64,000 nt of DNA from Evernia prunastri (Eukaryota > Ascomycota > Lecanoromycetes > Lecanorales > Parmeliaceae), in the NCBI GenBank assembly GCA_003184365.1, contig NKYR01000002.1:620976-684975 (forward strand), in the 5' to 3' direction. The position numbers were made by a program, and so were the translations under genes. Shown here in pieces: positions 32,417-42,800 of this stretch (position 1 is its first letter; every line of letters begins with the position of its first letter). The notes under the pieces are model-generated. The model was not told where the DNA came from. It saw nothing but the letters and a program-made list of their open reading frames with translations, and did not search any database.

Positions 32417-32460
<44 letters not shown>
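31490..32460 (+). mobile_element. RIP-degraded LINE, C-terminal end and 3' tail
   Basis: The open frame at 31686-31877 reads KTSLITQIRIEKIDLRVFLF, then a C-x-C pair and later YLLYEYRLY. This is the conserved Tad-family end (LITQLRTGxIGLRxFLxxRxVPxxxxxxCxCG...ETxxHxLLxCPLY). After it come an AT-rich stretch, a normal-composition 3' part from about 32100, and an ATCA microsatellite (CAATCAATCAATC) at 32278-32302 and again at 32421-32460, probably the LINE 3' tail. Confidence 0.65.
32335..32344. other. Assembly gap (10 N) with duplicated flanks
   Basis: About 98 bp left of the gap (TGACTGATAGACGG... to the ATCA repeat) is repeated right of it, differing mainly in ATCA repeat number. Confidence 0.95.
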
Positions 32461-32462
<2 letters not shown>

Positions 32463-33076
32463 CCACATAGAGTATGAGTTAGTTACGAACTTTTGTAACT
32501 CAACAACAAAAGCCTTGATCACAGAATCTTCGGTCCACCAGCTGCTCTGCTCGACTGTGCACAGAATCCTCTGTTTATGACCGCACATGAAGTAAAGGAA
32601 GGTGGCCGACTTTCTATTCCGTCTCAGAGCATTTCATTCTACGACTTGGAAAAGGTAGGCAGGAAGGAATTTATTCCACCTGTTTATACTACACTTTTGT
32701 CTTCGGCGCATCATCTCTTTCTAGCTCAAATAGGTTTTTCGAGATACAGAATGCATCTCAGAAGCAAGATGGTCTTCCTCCTCCATCTATATTGTTTGCT
32801 CTGTGTTTTCTTTTCAGGTAAATGCTGAGACCGTGCATTCTACTCCGCAACTGACCAGTCGATGTGACACCCTCGTATAAAGCATCTCGGTCTACCCCTA
32901 TCAGAGGACATCGCAGCCAAGGTACTAATGGGTAAACGAGCAATTTGTATCACGGTCCAGCGAGTCACCTTATTTAGACTACAAGATCAAAAAAACTATC
33001 TAACCACCAAGGAGACTCGTTAGCCGCCGTAATCGTTATCGCTCCCTTCTGTCACCCTCTAGATCTGAAAGCTCGC
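32461..33076. other. Intergenic, no supported gene
   Basis: A plus frame at 32577-32828 (83 codons, hydrophobic end) has no family likeness and lies 3' of the oxygenase gene. Confidence 0.4.
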
Positions 33077-34308
33077 TCATGCAATTCTCCTGCGTTTGCC
33101 CTTCGCGGTCTCGCTGAAAAGATGGCTGTCGTCAATGTTGCCCTTGGTGACGAGCTCATCATCGATCATTTCCTTGTTCATGTGTGCGAGAAACATTTCC
33201 TGGTCGTGAAGGAATGCTTTGAGCGCCTTGGTCTTCATTTTTCTGCCGCTCCTCTCCGCATCCCTCATTGCCTTGAGCTGATTGCGAATTCTCTCTTCGA
33301 GAATCTCGAGGCGGTACTCACTGAACTGGTAATACAGTTCCGATAAGTTCGATATTGGGCGGACGGTGGTAAGTACGGTGTCATCCCTGAAGGTGTGGCT
33401 TTTGGGACGAAAGGATGTCACCATCGTGACCCGCTCCGTTGCCCCGAGAGCGCGCAGAGCCTGGTGCTCGATGTATCGGCCTTGCAGCACGACGGCACAA
33501 CCCTGTCAAACCGTAAGCTTCTCTCGCTTCAAGGCCTAGATTCACATACCATCTGAGGTCCTCTGACTTTGACGACTTCTCCGTCTCCGGTGCGTAGTGC
33601 AGTCTCTCCGCCAATCATGTCGGTACAATCGCTGAGCATGGTAACGCAAACGAAGGGATAGCTGTCGGTGTGCCAGTCGACGATGGGCTTGTCATCTTCC
33701 CATGGGCAGCCGGCAATACCCTCGTCGTCCTCGGTCAGTTTTCTGTCCACGAAAGCCTCAAGCTCTTCCGCTCTCTGCTTCTCTGATTTGACAGAGATGT
33801 TGATATGGGCTATCTCGAAGTCCATCTCTGTCACGAGCTCGACACCGGCAATCTTGGAAATGATGGCGAGTGTCTCAGGGTTCTTCCACGCATCGTACAC
33901 AAAGGGTGCATATCTAACAAGAGAGTTTAGTGGAATTGGAGAAGGGAGAGGTTGCCTTGGGATGTTTACTTACTTCGCAGCGAAACCTCTCAGCTGACAT
34001 TGGGCCAGGTTGCTTGAGTATTTGCAGTTCTCCAGGACTTCTTTACTGAATATCTCGGCTCGCATACGTCTCACAGCCTCCTGAGTGAAAAGCTGAAAAG
34101 GGTCGGATACAGCAAATGGGGAGACTCCGGTACCCTGTGGAAGCTTTAAATCACTCATCGTCAGAGTATTGACTGGTGGCGTGAAATCTAGGTGCTTTTC
34201 GGGATCGAAATCGTCGGTGCTCAGCGTATTTATCGACATCGGTTGGATGACAGGCCTGACGTCTGTGTACGTCACGTTCATTGGTGACATAACTTCCTCG
34301 GTAGCCAT
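33077..34308 (-). CDS. 2-oxoglutarate/Fe(II)-dependent oxygenase-like protein, three exons
   Basis: Predicted 374 residues. Exons are 33974-34308, 33550-33913 and 33077-33502, with introns of 60 and 47 bp. The protein belongs to a fungal Fe2OG-dioxygenase family I recognise from DWHTDSYPFVCVTMLSDC, GGETALRTG, MGCAVVLQGRYIEHQALRALG and FRPKS. The metal triad is readable: H193-x-D195 in WHTD and H246 in IEHQAL. R257 or R265 (ERVTMVTSFRP) is the likely 2OG-binding Arg. The C-terminal 90 residues are a charged, coiled-coil-like helix ending in a basic KGKRRR tail, perhaps a nuclear signal. No signal peptide. Substrate is unknown; a small-molecule or nucleic-acid hydroxylase role would be a guess. 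It stands alone beside the transposon block, yet both splice junctions and the metal ligands are intact, so it is probably functional. Confidence 0.85.
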
Positions 34309-35354
34309 TGTGGCAAGATATCAATGGACTCTTGGGTGTGTCGGCCTAAATATTGATGTAAGTACGAGCTGAAAGAAGCTAGAAGCGATGAAGAACGCTG
34401 AAAGAAGCCACTGATAGATAGCTGTCAAAGATAGCCAGTGTTGAATGATAGTCACGAACAAGAGGAGATTCGACACAAGGCCCTATTGGGTTGCGGCACA
34501 AAGAGGAATTCAGCACAAAGAGGAATTCGGCACAAAGAGGGAGTCGACACAAAGAGGGAGTGTGCGAGACGAGTCCGGAGGAAGATTCTGAAACCAGACA
34601 GGAGGACGGTATGATAAGGCAAGGAATTGTTATCTTTGCACTTACTACTCTTATCTAGAAGGTTCAAAAAGAATGGCTTGCAATATTGATAGTAAAGGAA
34701 GAAGAATATTGTAAGACGGGAGCGATGGGTTACGCTTTTCCAGCTTGGGTGTGACCTTTATATGCCAGAGTGTTGTGAAGGTCTCGACCGGATCTCTGCT
34801 TTGTAGCAGTATAGCGGAGAAGTCGATCTTCACAACACTTCTTTACACTTCGGCACGGATGTACCCACTAATTGAACCGGCGATGGTCGATGAACATCCC
34901 CATCTCAACAAAGCGTTTTTTTTAGACTGTGCGAGGAAAATACAGGGACAATTCGTTATGGCAAGCAACCCCGATTGTGGCTTTGACGCGGGGTTGGTAA
35001 CGCACAGACGGACCTCTAAATTTACAATCTAGGTGGAAGCCCCTCCGTACATCCAGATGTATGCAATTCTTTGGGATCGAGATAAAGACTGAGTTGCAGA
35101 GCCATGCCGTCATCAGCGCCGCCTCAGCCACTTTGTGCATTGGAACGGAAGAGATGGGAAGTGTTCAGGGAAGAGATTGAAAGTGATGCTCCACAGAAAA
35201 ATCATCTGATGGTAAAATCAGAGGGTTAACAGGGTTGAAAGAAAGCTGATGGGTTGCATGGATTGGATTACTTTGTTCGGTTTGGTACTGCGGCTAGACC
35301 GGATGCTACTCGTGCAACCACCAGGACGGAGAAAATTCCTATAAAGCATCATTC
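34309..35354. other. Upstream region of the oxygenase gene with 17-bp tandem repeats
   Basis: No gene. Contains the 17-bp array at 34496-34563. Unrecognised short frames elsewhere. Confidence 0.5.
34496..34563 (+). repeat. Four tandem 17-bp repeats
   Basis: Units GCACAAAGAGGAATTCA / GCACAAAGAGGAATTCG / GCACAAAGAGGGAGTCG / ACACAAAGAGGGAGTGT. The array starts about 190 bp upstream of the oxygenase start codon. Confidence 0.85.
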
Positions 35355-35431
35355 GACACGGAAATACCCACCAATCAATGTCATTTGTGTGAGCCTGGAT
35401 GAACCGTTGGATTGGTGGGTATATCCGTGTC
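35355..35431. repeat. 77-bp hairpin with 22-bp inverted termini (MITE-like or structured RNA)
   Basis: GACACGGAAATACCCACCAATC at 35355-35376 is the reverse complement of 35410-35431 with one mismatch (21 of 22). The 33-bp loop has no coding content. Length and perfect ends suggest a miniature inverted-repeat element or a transcribed hairpin. No target duplication is evident (TC versus GG next to the ends). Confidence 0.75.
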
Positions 35432-38400
35432 GGACTGTTTAATAGGTTTGACTTCTCGACCATTGTTGGCACTTGCTCTCTTCCAACGGGCACTAATGTC
35501 TGGTGGTCCTTGGCACTGGATGTCCTCTCACCTTATAGGCGCACACCTCCCAAGCGGACGCCATGCAATGAACCTTCTCGAACTCTATTCAGATGTCCCT
35601 TGGAAGTTGAAATACATACCTTAGCCAGATGCTTCGGTAGCTTCGGTAGCAATAATCACTGACTGACAGTTGCGCACTGTCGATGTGCACAGTCCACGTA
35701 GCATGGGATATGGTGTCTTCTGCGGGGAAGACGGCCAGAACGGAATGCCAGAACGGACATGAGCAAGTCGCGCTTCACTGCTTCATCTTCGTCTCTTAAG
35801 CTCATCAGAGGGTCTGGACCCACATACTTGATGTGGTCTGATATCTTATTATTCGATAGGCTGGGCAGCAGTGCAAGTTCCAAGCTAGCGACCCAGCTCA
35901 TGAAGCATACGTCCCGGACAAGTACGTAGCTGCATACTTGATGTATATGTCTCCTGCACTCCTGCACACACATATATCATATCCTGCATGGTTTGGCAAG
36001 TAAGCGTGCTCCCACGATGGTTGTTTCCTCGTACTTAACCTTCAACTCTGTTAGATAGGTAGGAGTTGGGAGGGAAGGGTAGCCAGATTGCTGCCAAGGT
36101 TGGCGACTTGGGTTCATCTTTAAATGTTGGGGATGCTCGATATGACGAGTAGATGTAGGTATTATGATGATTATCTTACCCTATGATTTCATGCAAGTAG
36201 ACTCGATTAAAGAGTACGAGTACCTTACCTTACCTTACCTTACCTTACGGCGGTCATGTGGCTGGACGTTAGGATTTACAGCCTCCCTCGCATAGGTAAC
36301 GTTCGCTTCCTCGAATCCTTATCGGTCATCTTACTTCTAAAGTACCTTACCTTACTTTACTTGCTTTTACTACCTTACTAACTGTATGCAAGTCAAGTGT
36401 AGATAGCGCTAAAATTACTTTACCCGAGGCATCGCCGTGATCCTACCTTAACTTATTAGCCTCCCTCGCTCCTAGCGTGAAGCGAGCGCTACTACTGTAC
36501 ACCCAACTCTACGACTTCAAATAAAAGTACCACGTATTACCTACCTTAGCCACCTTCCAAGAATAGAACCTCAACTCACATGGGACCCTTGGGCTCAACA
36601 ATCTCCCAAGATTTCCTCCCTTGACCTGCATTACCAACCCACAGGCATGGTCGAGCCGGGTGGATCTGATGAGTCTCCTTGGGCCAAACGAGAGGCCGCA
36701 TTTACAAAGTACATCCCCAGACCCTGTCATTGTCTGCAATCTGGGAACTCTTCACTTCTCATATTGCCTGCCTGCCGACTTCATACCTTCTAAATTTGCT
36801 CTAGAACTGACGACTGGGTAGCAAGGAGTACAGCAAGTATTTCGATCCGTGTCAAGAAGCAGCGTCTCGGAGCATGAAATGCTTGCACCGCAATGGAGGA
36901 GATAGGCAACTGTGCTCCGACTACTTCCAGTGAGTCTGCCCGATCTCCACTTTCAGACTTCCAGCTCCAGGGAGATATCGGAAGTCCGCCACCCAAACTT
37001 GTGAATCCACTCGCTGACGGACAAGTGTATCAATGCAGGGCATACAGAGATTGCAAAAAAGCATGGGTGCGCATCCGAAAAACCACCCGTCGGTTGGGCA
37101 CAATTGCTGATGATAGTGCAGACTACGGAGCGCAATGAGGCAAAAAGGAGGGAGTCCAAGGGGTTCTTCTCAAAATAATCTCAAGTCCGCTCATGTCATT
37201 GGGGGACCCAAGCGAAATGGAGTGGTGAGCAGTGTTCTGCCCATCACGATCAACAGGCACTGCGATTGTTAGCTGTAATCGGGCATATATCACGGTGATT
37301 ACGCATCCTGGGGTAAGGAAAATTCACATCGAGATTGTGCAGTGGCAATCATATTCAGGTGAATCAACAGCAGAAGAGGGGCGATCGGAAACATGAAAGG
37401 CAATTAAGCTCGGAACCCTAGAGTAATGGGATATCTGAGTCCTCCTCGCGGCCGGAAGCTGACGACGTTGTGGACACAACGTTGGGATTGAGGCGGTTCT
37501 ATGAGTCGCCCGCGTGTGTTTTGCCACGACGCAGACAAATCTAGCTTGAGTAGCATTATACGAGTATTAAAGCCGGCTATCAACTCAGAGCTCCCTGTTG
37601 CTCTATTGCAATGCAATCTCGGCCACTCGACACTCGCTAGGACCATTTGCTGCAATCTTTCAGCACAGACTTTTAGATAACAATACAAATGGTCTTGGCC
37701 TCGGCCTCGGTCTTTTCACACCTTCGCTTGACACTACCGTTGTGCCCAACTTTGCATGTGCGCCTTGCTCTGAAATTCGCTGTTTACGTTTCGTCTTTGA
37801 GGGCGAGTATGAAATAGCTTGAGAAAAAATGGCCAAAGATATTCCAGAATAGGAATTGCTAGGACGAGACCTCGTGAAATATTTGCCAGCTTTGCGCTTT
37901 TAAGATATCAGAGCGTGTTATAGTATGGGTATCTCTGGAATCGCTGCGTACCGCAGAGGTCAGCGAAGTCGAATACTTATTGCAACAATGTCCAAAAAAC
38001 GTCAGCAAGAATGTTTTTCACGCGGTTCCATTGTGATATCCAACAAAACGTCAAGCTATCTGGGGACGGCGGGCAAGCACTCTATTAGCCCAGCAAGGTG
38101 CCAAAAGTTAGAGATTAACTTCGTTTGACCATTAAGCAAGCGAATGACGATCAATCGGTCAGAAATCGGAGCTGGAAAGGATACCATTGGTCGCGCACCC
38201 AATCTTTTGGGTTCTTGTCGTTATATACACGCTGCGTCAGAACCTTAAGGTGTATATAAGGACACATGCCGGAAAACTCTTGGAAGGGCTCGTATAGCGG
38301 TTCGGTACCTAGGTAGCTACCATCATTTAGCGTTTCCAAAATGTCTACAAATTCCTAACAAGAGCAGCGGAAACGGGAGGCAGTGTGGTCTGAAATTTTT

Positions 38401-38608
38401 AAACAATAATTATAGTGAGATCGGGAATGTCTTGGAGTCGATAACCAAATCCGCATCTGGAATTGAGAAGATATCCAGTTTGGCGCAGAGCGCTTTTAGA
38501 GCTAATGGACATAACAGATCCGCTAAAGCTTAAAGCCGATCGATGTTTAAACCCCACGAAGTGGTTTTGTAAATATTCAATCGCATCGTGTCGGCCATCG
38601 AGCCCAGC
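35432..38608. other. Gene-poor interval of about 3.2 kb
   Basis: Only short frames without recognisable domains; no RNA gene recognised. It includes a 5-mer array at 36221-36248, further CTTAC-rich DNA to 36440, and paired GGAGGCTG/CCTCCCTCGC words near 36290 and 36465. The last 200 bp should hold the promoter of the NatB gene. Confidence 0.45.
36221..36248 (+). repeat. TACCT pentamer array
   Basis: About 5.5 tandem copies of TACCT, continuing as looser CCTTACTTTAC DNA at 36349-36385. Similar motifs lie at 15.8 and 21.1 kb. Confidence 0.85.
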
Positions 38609-41600
38609 ATGCCTACTCTCGACGGGCAAGATGACGCTCTAAATGAACTAATCCTAGCTAAACAGTGGAAGCAAGCGTTGAATCTATGTGAGAAGAAGCT
38701 AAAGAAGGCAAATAACAGCGACTATCTGCTGGTTTGTGACCCTTCCTCATTCAGAAATAACGACTTGGGGCATCCTTACTCAATTGAACACAGGTCAATA
38801 AGATCAAAATACTGCTCTTATGGCCAGAAGAGACGCGTAATCGGCAAGGATTGAAGGAGCTCGGCGCTCTCTTGGAAAGAAAGCCCCCGGTGGACGACAT
38901 TGAGACCGTTCGTGCTTTAGATGCTATTGCTGATGCGAAAGGAGAGAACGAGCCAAGGCTATGGCAGGTATGGCAACGAGCCGCAGGAGCGAGACCTCAG
39001 GATGAAAACCTGCACATGGTCTGGTTTCGGTCCAAGTTCCTGGTCGGCAATCTGAGAGCTGCGCAACAGGCATCTCAGTCATGGATGAAGAACTTTCCTA
39101 AAAACCGAGACCCCTTTTTCCTCTATATACTCACAATGCATAAGCTTGCGGAGGACTCGGCCACGCCAGAGTCGGAACGATCGCTGCTGCGATCTTTAGC
39201 CTACAAATTTCTGTCGAAAGCTGCCTCGGAAACTCCAAGCGCCGTGGAAGCGGTCAAACCCACGAGAGCTATCAATACTTTGGACGATCTGCTGCTCCTA
39301 GCCAGAGTCTACCGAGCGCAGGGGAAGTACTCAGAAGCGACCGCCATTATCAGAGATTCTCGCATGGGTATTGAATCGCTCGGAAGGAACTCATGGGAAC
39401 TTGTCAGGCAGCTAATCGAGTTGTTGGAACTGAGCAACAAATGGCTAGAATTATGGCAAATCTGTCAGCAGCTCCTAGCCGATGCTCGTGACCAATTTAC
39501 AGAGCGATCGTTTCACTTGGCTCACTATCCTTTTGGTAAACTTGGAGATGACTGGAAAGTGTGGCATGCACTTATCACTGCGAGCAGCAATATCGGTACT
39601 ACAGAGTGAGTGGCCATCGCTCTCTGGCTGTTATAGAAACTTGATCTGACAATCAGGCGATCAACGTTCACGTCAAACTTGATTCATTCGTTCGGTACCG
39701 GCACGTCCAGCTCTCGCAATGCTCAACTCGCTCTGCTCAAATTCTGTTCGTGCAAGGTTGCTGCAGGAGAAAGCTACCAGGATCAATTGTTGGTCTCATG
39801 CTTGGAATATTTTAAAGACTTTTCAACCAAGGTTGCCTGCTTTCATGATCTACAGCCGTACATTTCGTCTCTGGAGAGAGTAAGACAAGAAAAACTGGCG
39901 GAGCTCTGCGGTGGTCTTGCTCGACAGATTCGGCCCGAGGCAGAAAGTTCAGAGGTCAGTGCTCCGAGCGGATTGCTTAACCCTTGCTAAATCAGGTCAC
40001 AGTCGAAGAAAGTTCTGTGGATCACGTCAGAGATCAACGTGCTGAAACTCGAATATAATCTTGTGATTTCGAAAGACGACAATACATTCAAGGATGGACT
40101 CCTGCAAGGCTTCATCTGCAATTGTCTCCGACTCTACAGACTCTCATTGAAGTATGATCTCAATCTCCCAGTGAGCGACCGTCTACCGGGGGACGATGCA
40201 GCTCTGTTAGCTGCTATGGGTCTCATTCGTCTATATAAAACGCGGCAAAACTACCCAGAGCACAATAACGCGTTGGTGCGAAGCGTTGTTGTTCTGGAAC
40301 ATCTGCTCCTACACTCCAAACACAACTACGATGCACTGTTGATCCTAGTCCGGCTCTATATGTTCTTGGGTGCGGGGTCTCTGGCAATGGAGCGATACTC
40401 TCGGCTGTCAATAAAGAACCTACAGTATGCAACAGTCTCGTGGGTACTATATACCCATATGTCGACGATCCATCCGCATCCTGTTACTGTATCTCGCGGT
40501 GGTGGCCAGACGACTATTGATCCGCTATCTGACATGCTGCAAGCGTTGGATTGGCATAAGGCTGCTTCGGGTCTCAGCAAAAAGTGTGTAATAACGATGC
40601 AGGAAAATGGCCAGTGGAGCATGTCTTTAGACGCCTTTTCCACCAGCACTCATATCGACTGTGGATTCTCAAAATTTCTGCTTCTCGTTGAGACCAAACG
40701 AATAGCGCGACTCCTGTCCGTATCTCATGAGATGCAAAGCTTGGATATTAGTAAGTGATTTTTGGGGCAATTACTTATGCTTTTTAACGTATGCTGGCTA
40801 ATCTATCGAAGTGCCAATCCCACCTCGGACAAAGGATGCCCGGGACAGGTTAGCATTTCCGAACTACGAAGCTCATGGCCAGCTCACCTTTGAAGAAACT
40901 TTACCCTCAGCGGGCCTCACCCTTGATATCAAGGTAAGAGCGAGACTGGGACAAGATATTACAAGAATATTCCACTAAGTTGAGAAATTCAGGATAAATG
41001 GCTAGAGCACCAGCTCAACCTGGCAACGTTCTGGGACATGCTCCATAATAATGGTTATAGCTCAATCGACAAGATTGGATTGGCCGTGATGAAACAGAAC
41101 AGCTCATCAGAGCCACATGCCTTTACCGACGCAGAATATACGATAGGCGTTGTGCTAGCAATCTTGCAGGAGCTATACACAGTCTTCTATGAAAAGCCAC
41201 CGCCAATGGAAGCGGAGTCTGTGGATGCATGGCTACGCATTGCTGTGGAAAAACTCGAGACGTATATTCCTACAGGTTCGCAGACATTAGAGTCAAACAG
41301 GGAATCCGGAATGAATGCCTCTGCACGATTGGGAGATATTTTGAAAATACCGCTTTGGAGCTACTTCCATTCCATGTATACCTACTTGGAGCTTTGCAAA
41401 TATTTGGCCCCACTCCTGGACTACATAATTGCAGAAAATCGCAGGTGCAAGCTTGTAGATACTGCTTGGCTGGGCTCCAAGCTAGCCAAAATCCGAGAGG
41501 AAGGCAAAAAGCTGTCTACTAATGTTCGGCTTTCTGTGACAGATTTGCAAGATAAGCTGCGAGGCCCGGCTGTCCTTCAAGAAATCACCCGAGAGGTACT

Positions 41601-41745
41601 AGGTGACAGCAAAAAAGACGAATCGGAGGATGTGATTGGGATGGAACTCCGTTCATTGGGGAACGAGTCAATTGAGATGTGCAAAGATTTACAGGAAAGC
41701 TGGATCGAAGCATTAGATGGAGTCATCCGAACAAAAGTTGCATGA
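38609..41745 (+). CDS. NAA25: NatB N-terminal acetyltransferase auxiliary subunit (Mdm20/NAA25), six exons
   Basis: Predicted 951 residues from exons 38609-38731, 38794-39605, 39657-39954, 40003-40750, 40812-40933 and 40993-41745. Introns are 48-62 bp, and all joins keep frame. The protein is an all-helical TPR scaffold. N-terminal repeats begin LNELILAKQWKQALNLCEKKLKK and continue VNKIKILLLWPEETRNRQGLKEL. Later segments such as LLLARVYRAQGKYSEA, LEHLLLHSKHNYDALLILVRLYMFLGAGSLAMERY and KNLQYATVSWVLYTHMS are characteristic of Mdm20/NAA25. It would anchor catalytic NAA20 to ribosomes to acetylate Met-Asp/Glu/Asn N-termini, including actin and tropomyosin. I use the ATG at 38609; upstream codons are in frame but without ATG. 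Convergent with ILM1, 261 bp away. Confidence 0.9.
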
Positions 41746-42006
41746 ATTACGAACCCATGAAAGAGATCGCATGCTTGGAAATAGAAGGCTTCATTTGCAT
41801 AGCGTGGAGCGTTTCGAGCACAAGATACCCTGCTGCATCACGAGGCAAGACATCTGGTCGGGGGTTTGCAGAAGTCTCAGCGGCACGCATGCATATCACG
41901 TACGCATTGGACATTCAGAGCTCCTCTGAATGGAATGAGTGTGTAGAAATTATGACCTATGCACTAGTATGGTGTAGTGACCATTGCATTTGCTAACTCT
42001 TCAAGC

Positions 42007-42585
42007 TCACAGCCGGTCATCTTCCGCCTTTCTCCTTTGCTGGACCTTTACCATTAGCTCCCTCTTCTCATCCCTCAACGTCACATAGATCTACTTTGCT
42101 GTTAGCAGTAATCCCCGGAAGTCCCAAGAGCTCAAACGGTGACGACTCACCCAGAACCACGAGAGCATCTCCACGAACCCCCATGTGAACACCACACTAT
42201 TACATAGCACCTCCCCTTTCAGCCCCGCCTTCCCACCCCAGAAGCCCCCCGGCTTTCCCCCATAACTATATCCAGTGACCGCGAAGAAGAACGCCAACCT
42301 GACCGGCGCTTGACTGCTCCAGTAGTGACTTCCCACCTCTTCCGGCAACCCTGAGCTCGTCAAGTCCGATATAGCTAGCAGGGCGAGGAACAGGGCGGCG
42401 AGGGTGGAGGCGGGGGAAGGGGTCGAAAGGGATACGGGAGGGTCGGGGATGTCCATTGCGGCGCCGAGGACATAAACGAGGTTTTGCGAGGCGATGGTCG
42501 AGGGTGAGGTGAAGAGGTAATAGGAGAGGGTTAGATGGAAGATGGAGAGGGTGCGGAGAAGTGATTGAGCGGAAAGGATGGCCAT
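42007..42585 (-). CDS. ILM1: ILM1-like membrane protein, two exons
   Basis: Predicted 172 residues. Exon 1 is 42151-42585 and exon 2 is 42007-42090; a 60-bp intron joins ...LSWFW to IYVTLRDEKRELM. It is related to yeast Increased Loss of Mitochondrial DNA 1, an ER-associated multi-pass protein. Visible: an N-terminal SAQSLLRTLSIFHLTLSYYLF helix, a SQNLVYVLGAAM helix, LAALFLALLAISDLTS, YWSSQAPVRLAFFFAVTGYSY and SVVFTWGFVEMLSWFW, making about four TM segments, then a short charged tail ending EDDRL. The SQAP and FTWGFxEM strings are the family marks. It shares a 215-bp promoter region with the divergent GGTase-I gene. Confidence 0.85.
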
Positions 42586-42800
42586 GGTGGGAGCGGCTTT
42601 CGAGGAATATTGTCTGCGCTCAATTGGTCCTTCGAAAGAGTGGTAGTAGAGTCATGATTGAACAGGTGAACAGAAAGCTAGGTACCGTAGAGTTGAAGAA
42701 GGTCGAGGTGGAGGTCGAGGTGAAGCCGAGGTTTGCCCGCTGAGCAGGGGAGGGTGGAGGGCACTTGTCCTCTCCTTGCTTGTTTGTAGCACGCACAATA
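42586..42800. promoter_or_regulatory. Divergent promoter between ILM1 and GGTase-I beta
   Basis: Only 215 bp separate the two start codons, so promoter elements must be shared or adjacent. A GAGGTCGAGGTGGAGGTCGAGG repeat-like stretch lies at 42700-42722. No specific factor site is claimed. Confidence 0.5.

Noticed and set aside
32278..32460. ATCA microsatellite considered as telomere-like or CRISPR-like repeat
   Set aside because: Simple tetranucleotide repeat without spacers; it looks like a LINE 3' tail, duplicated at a gap.
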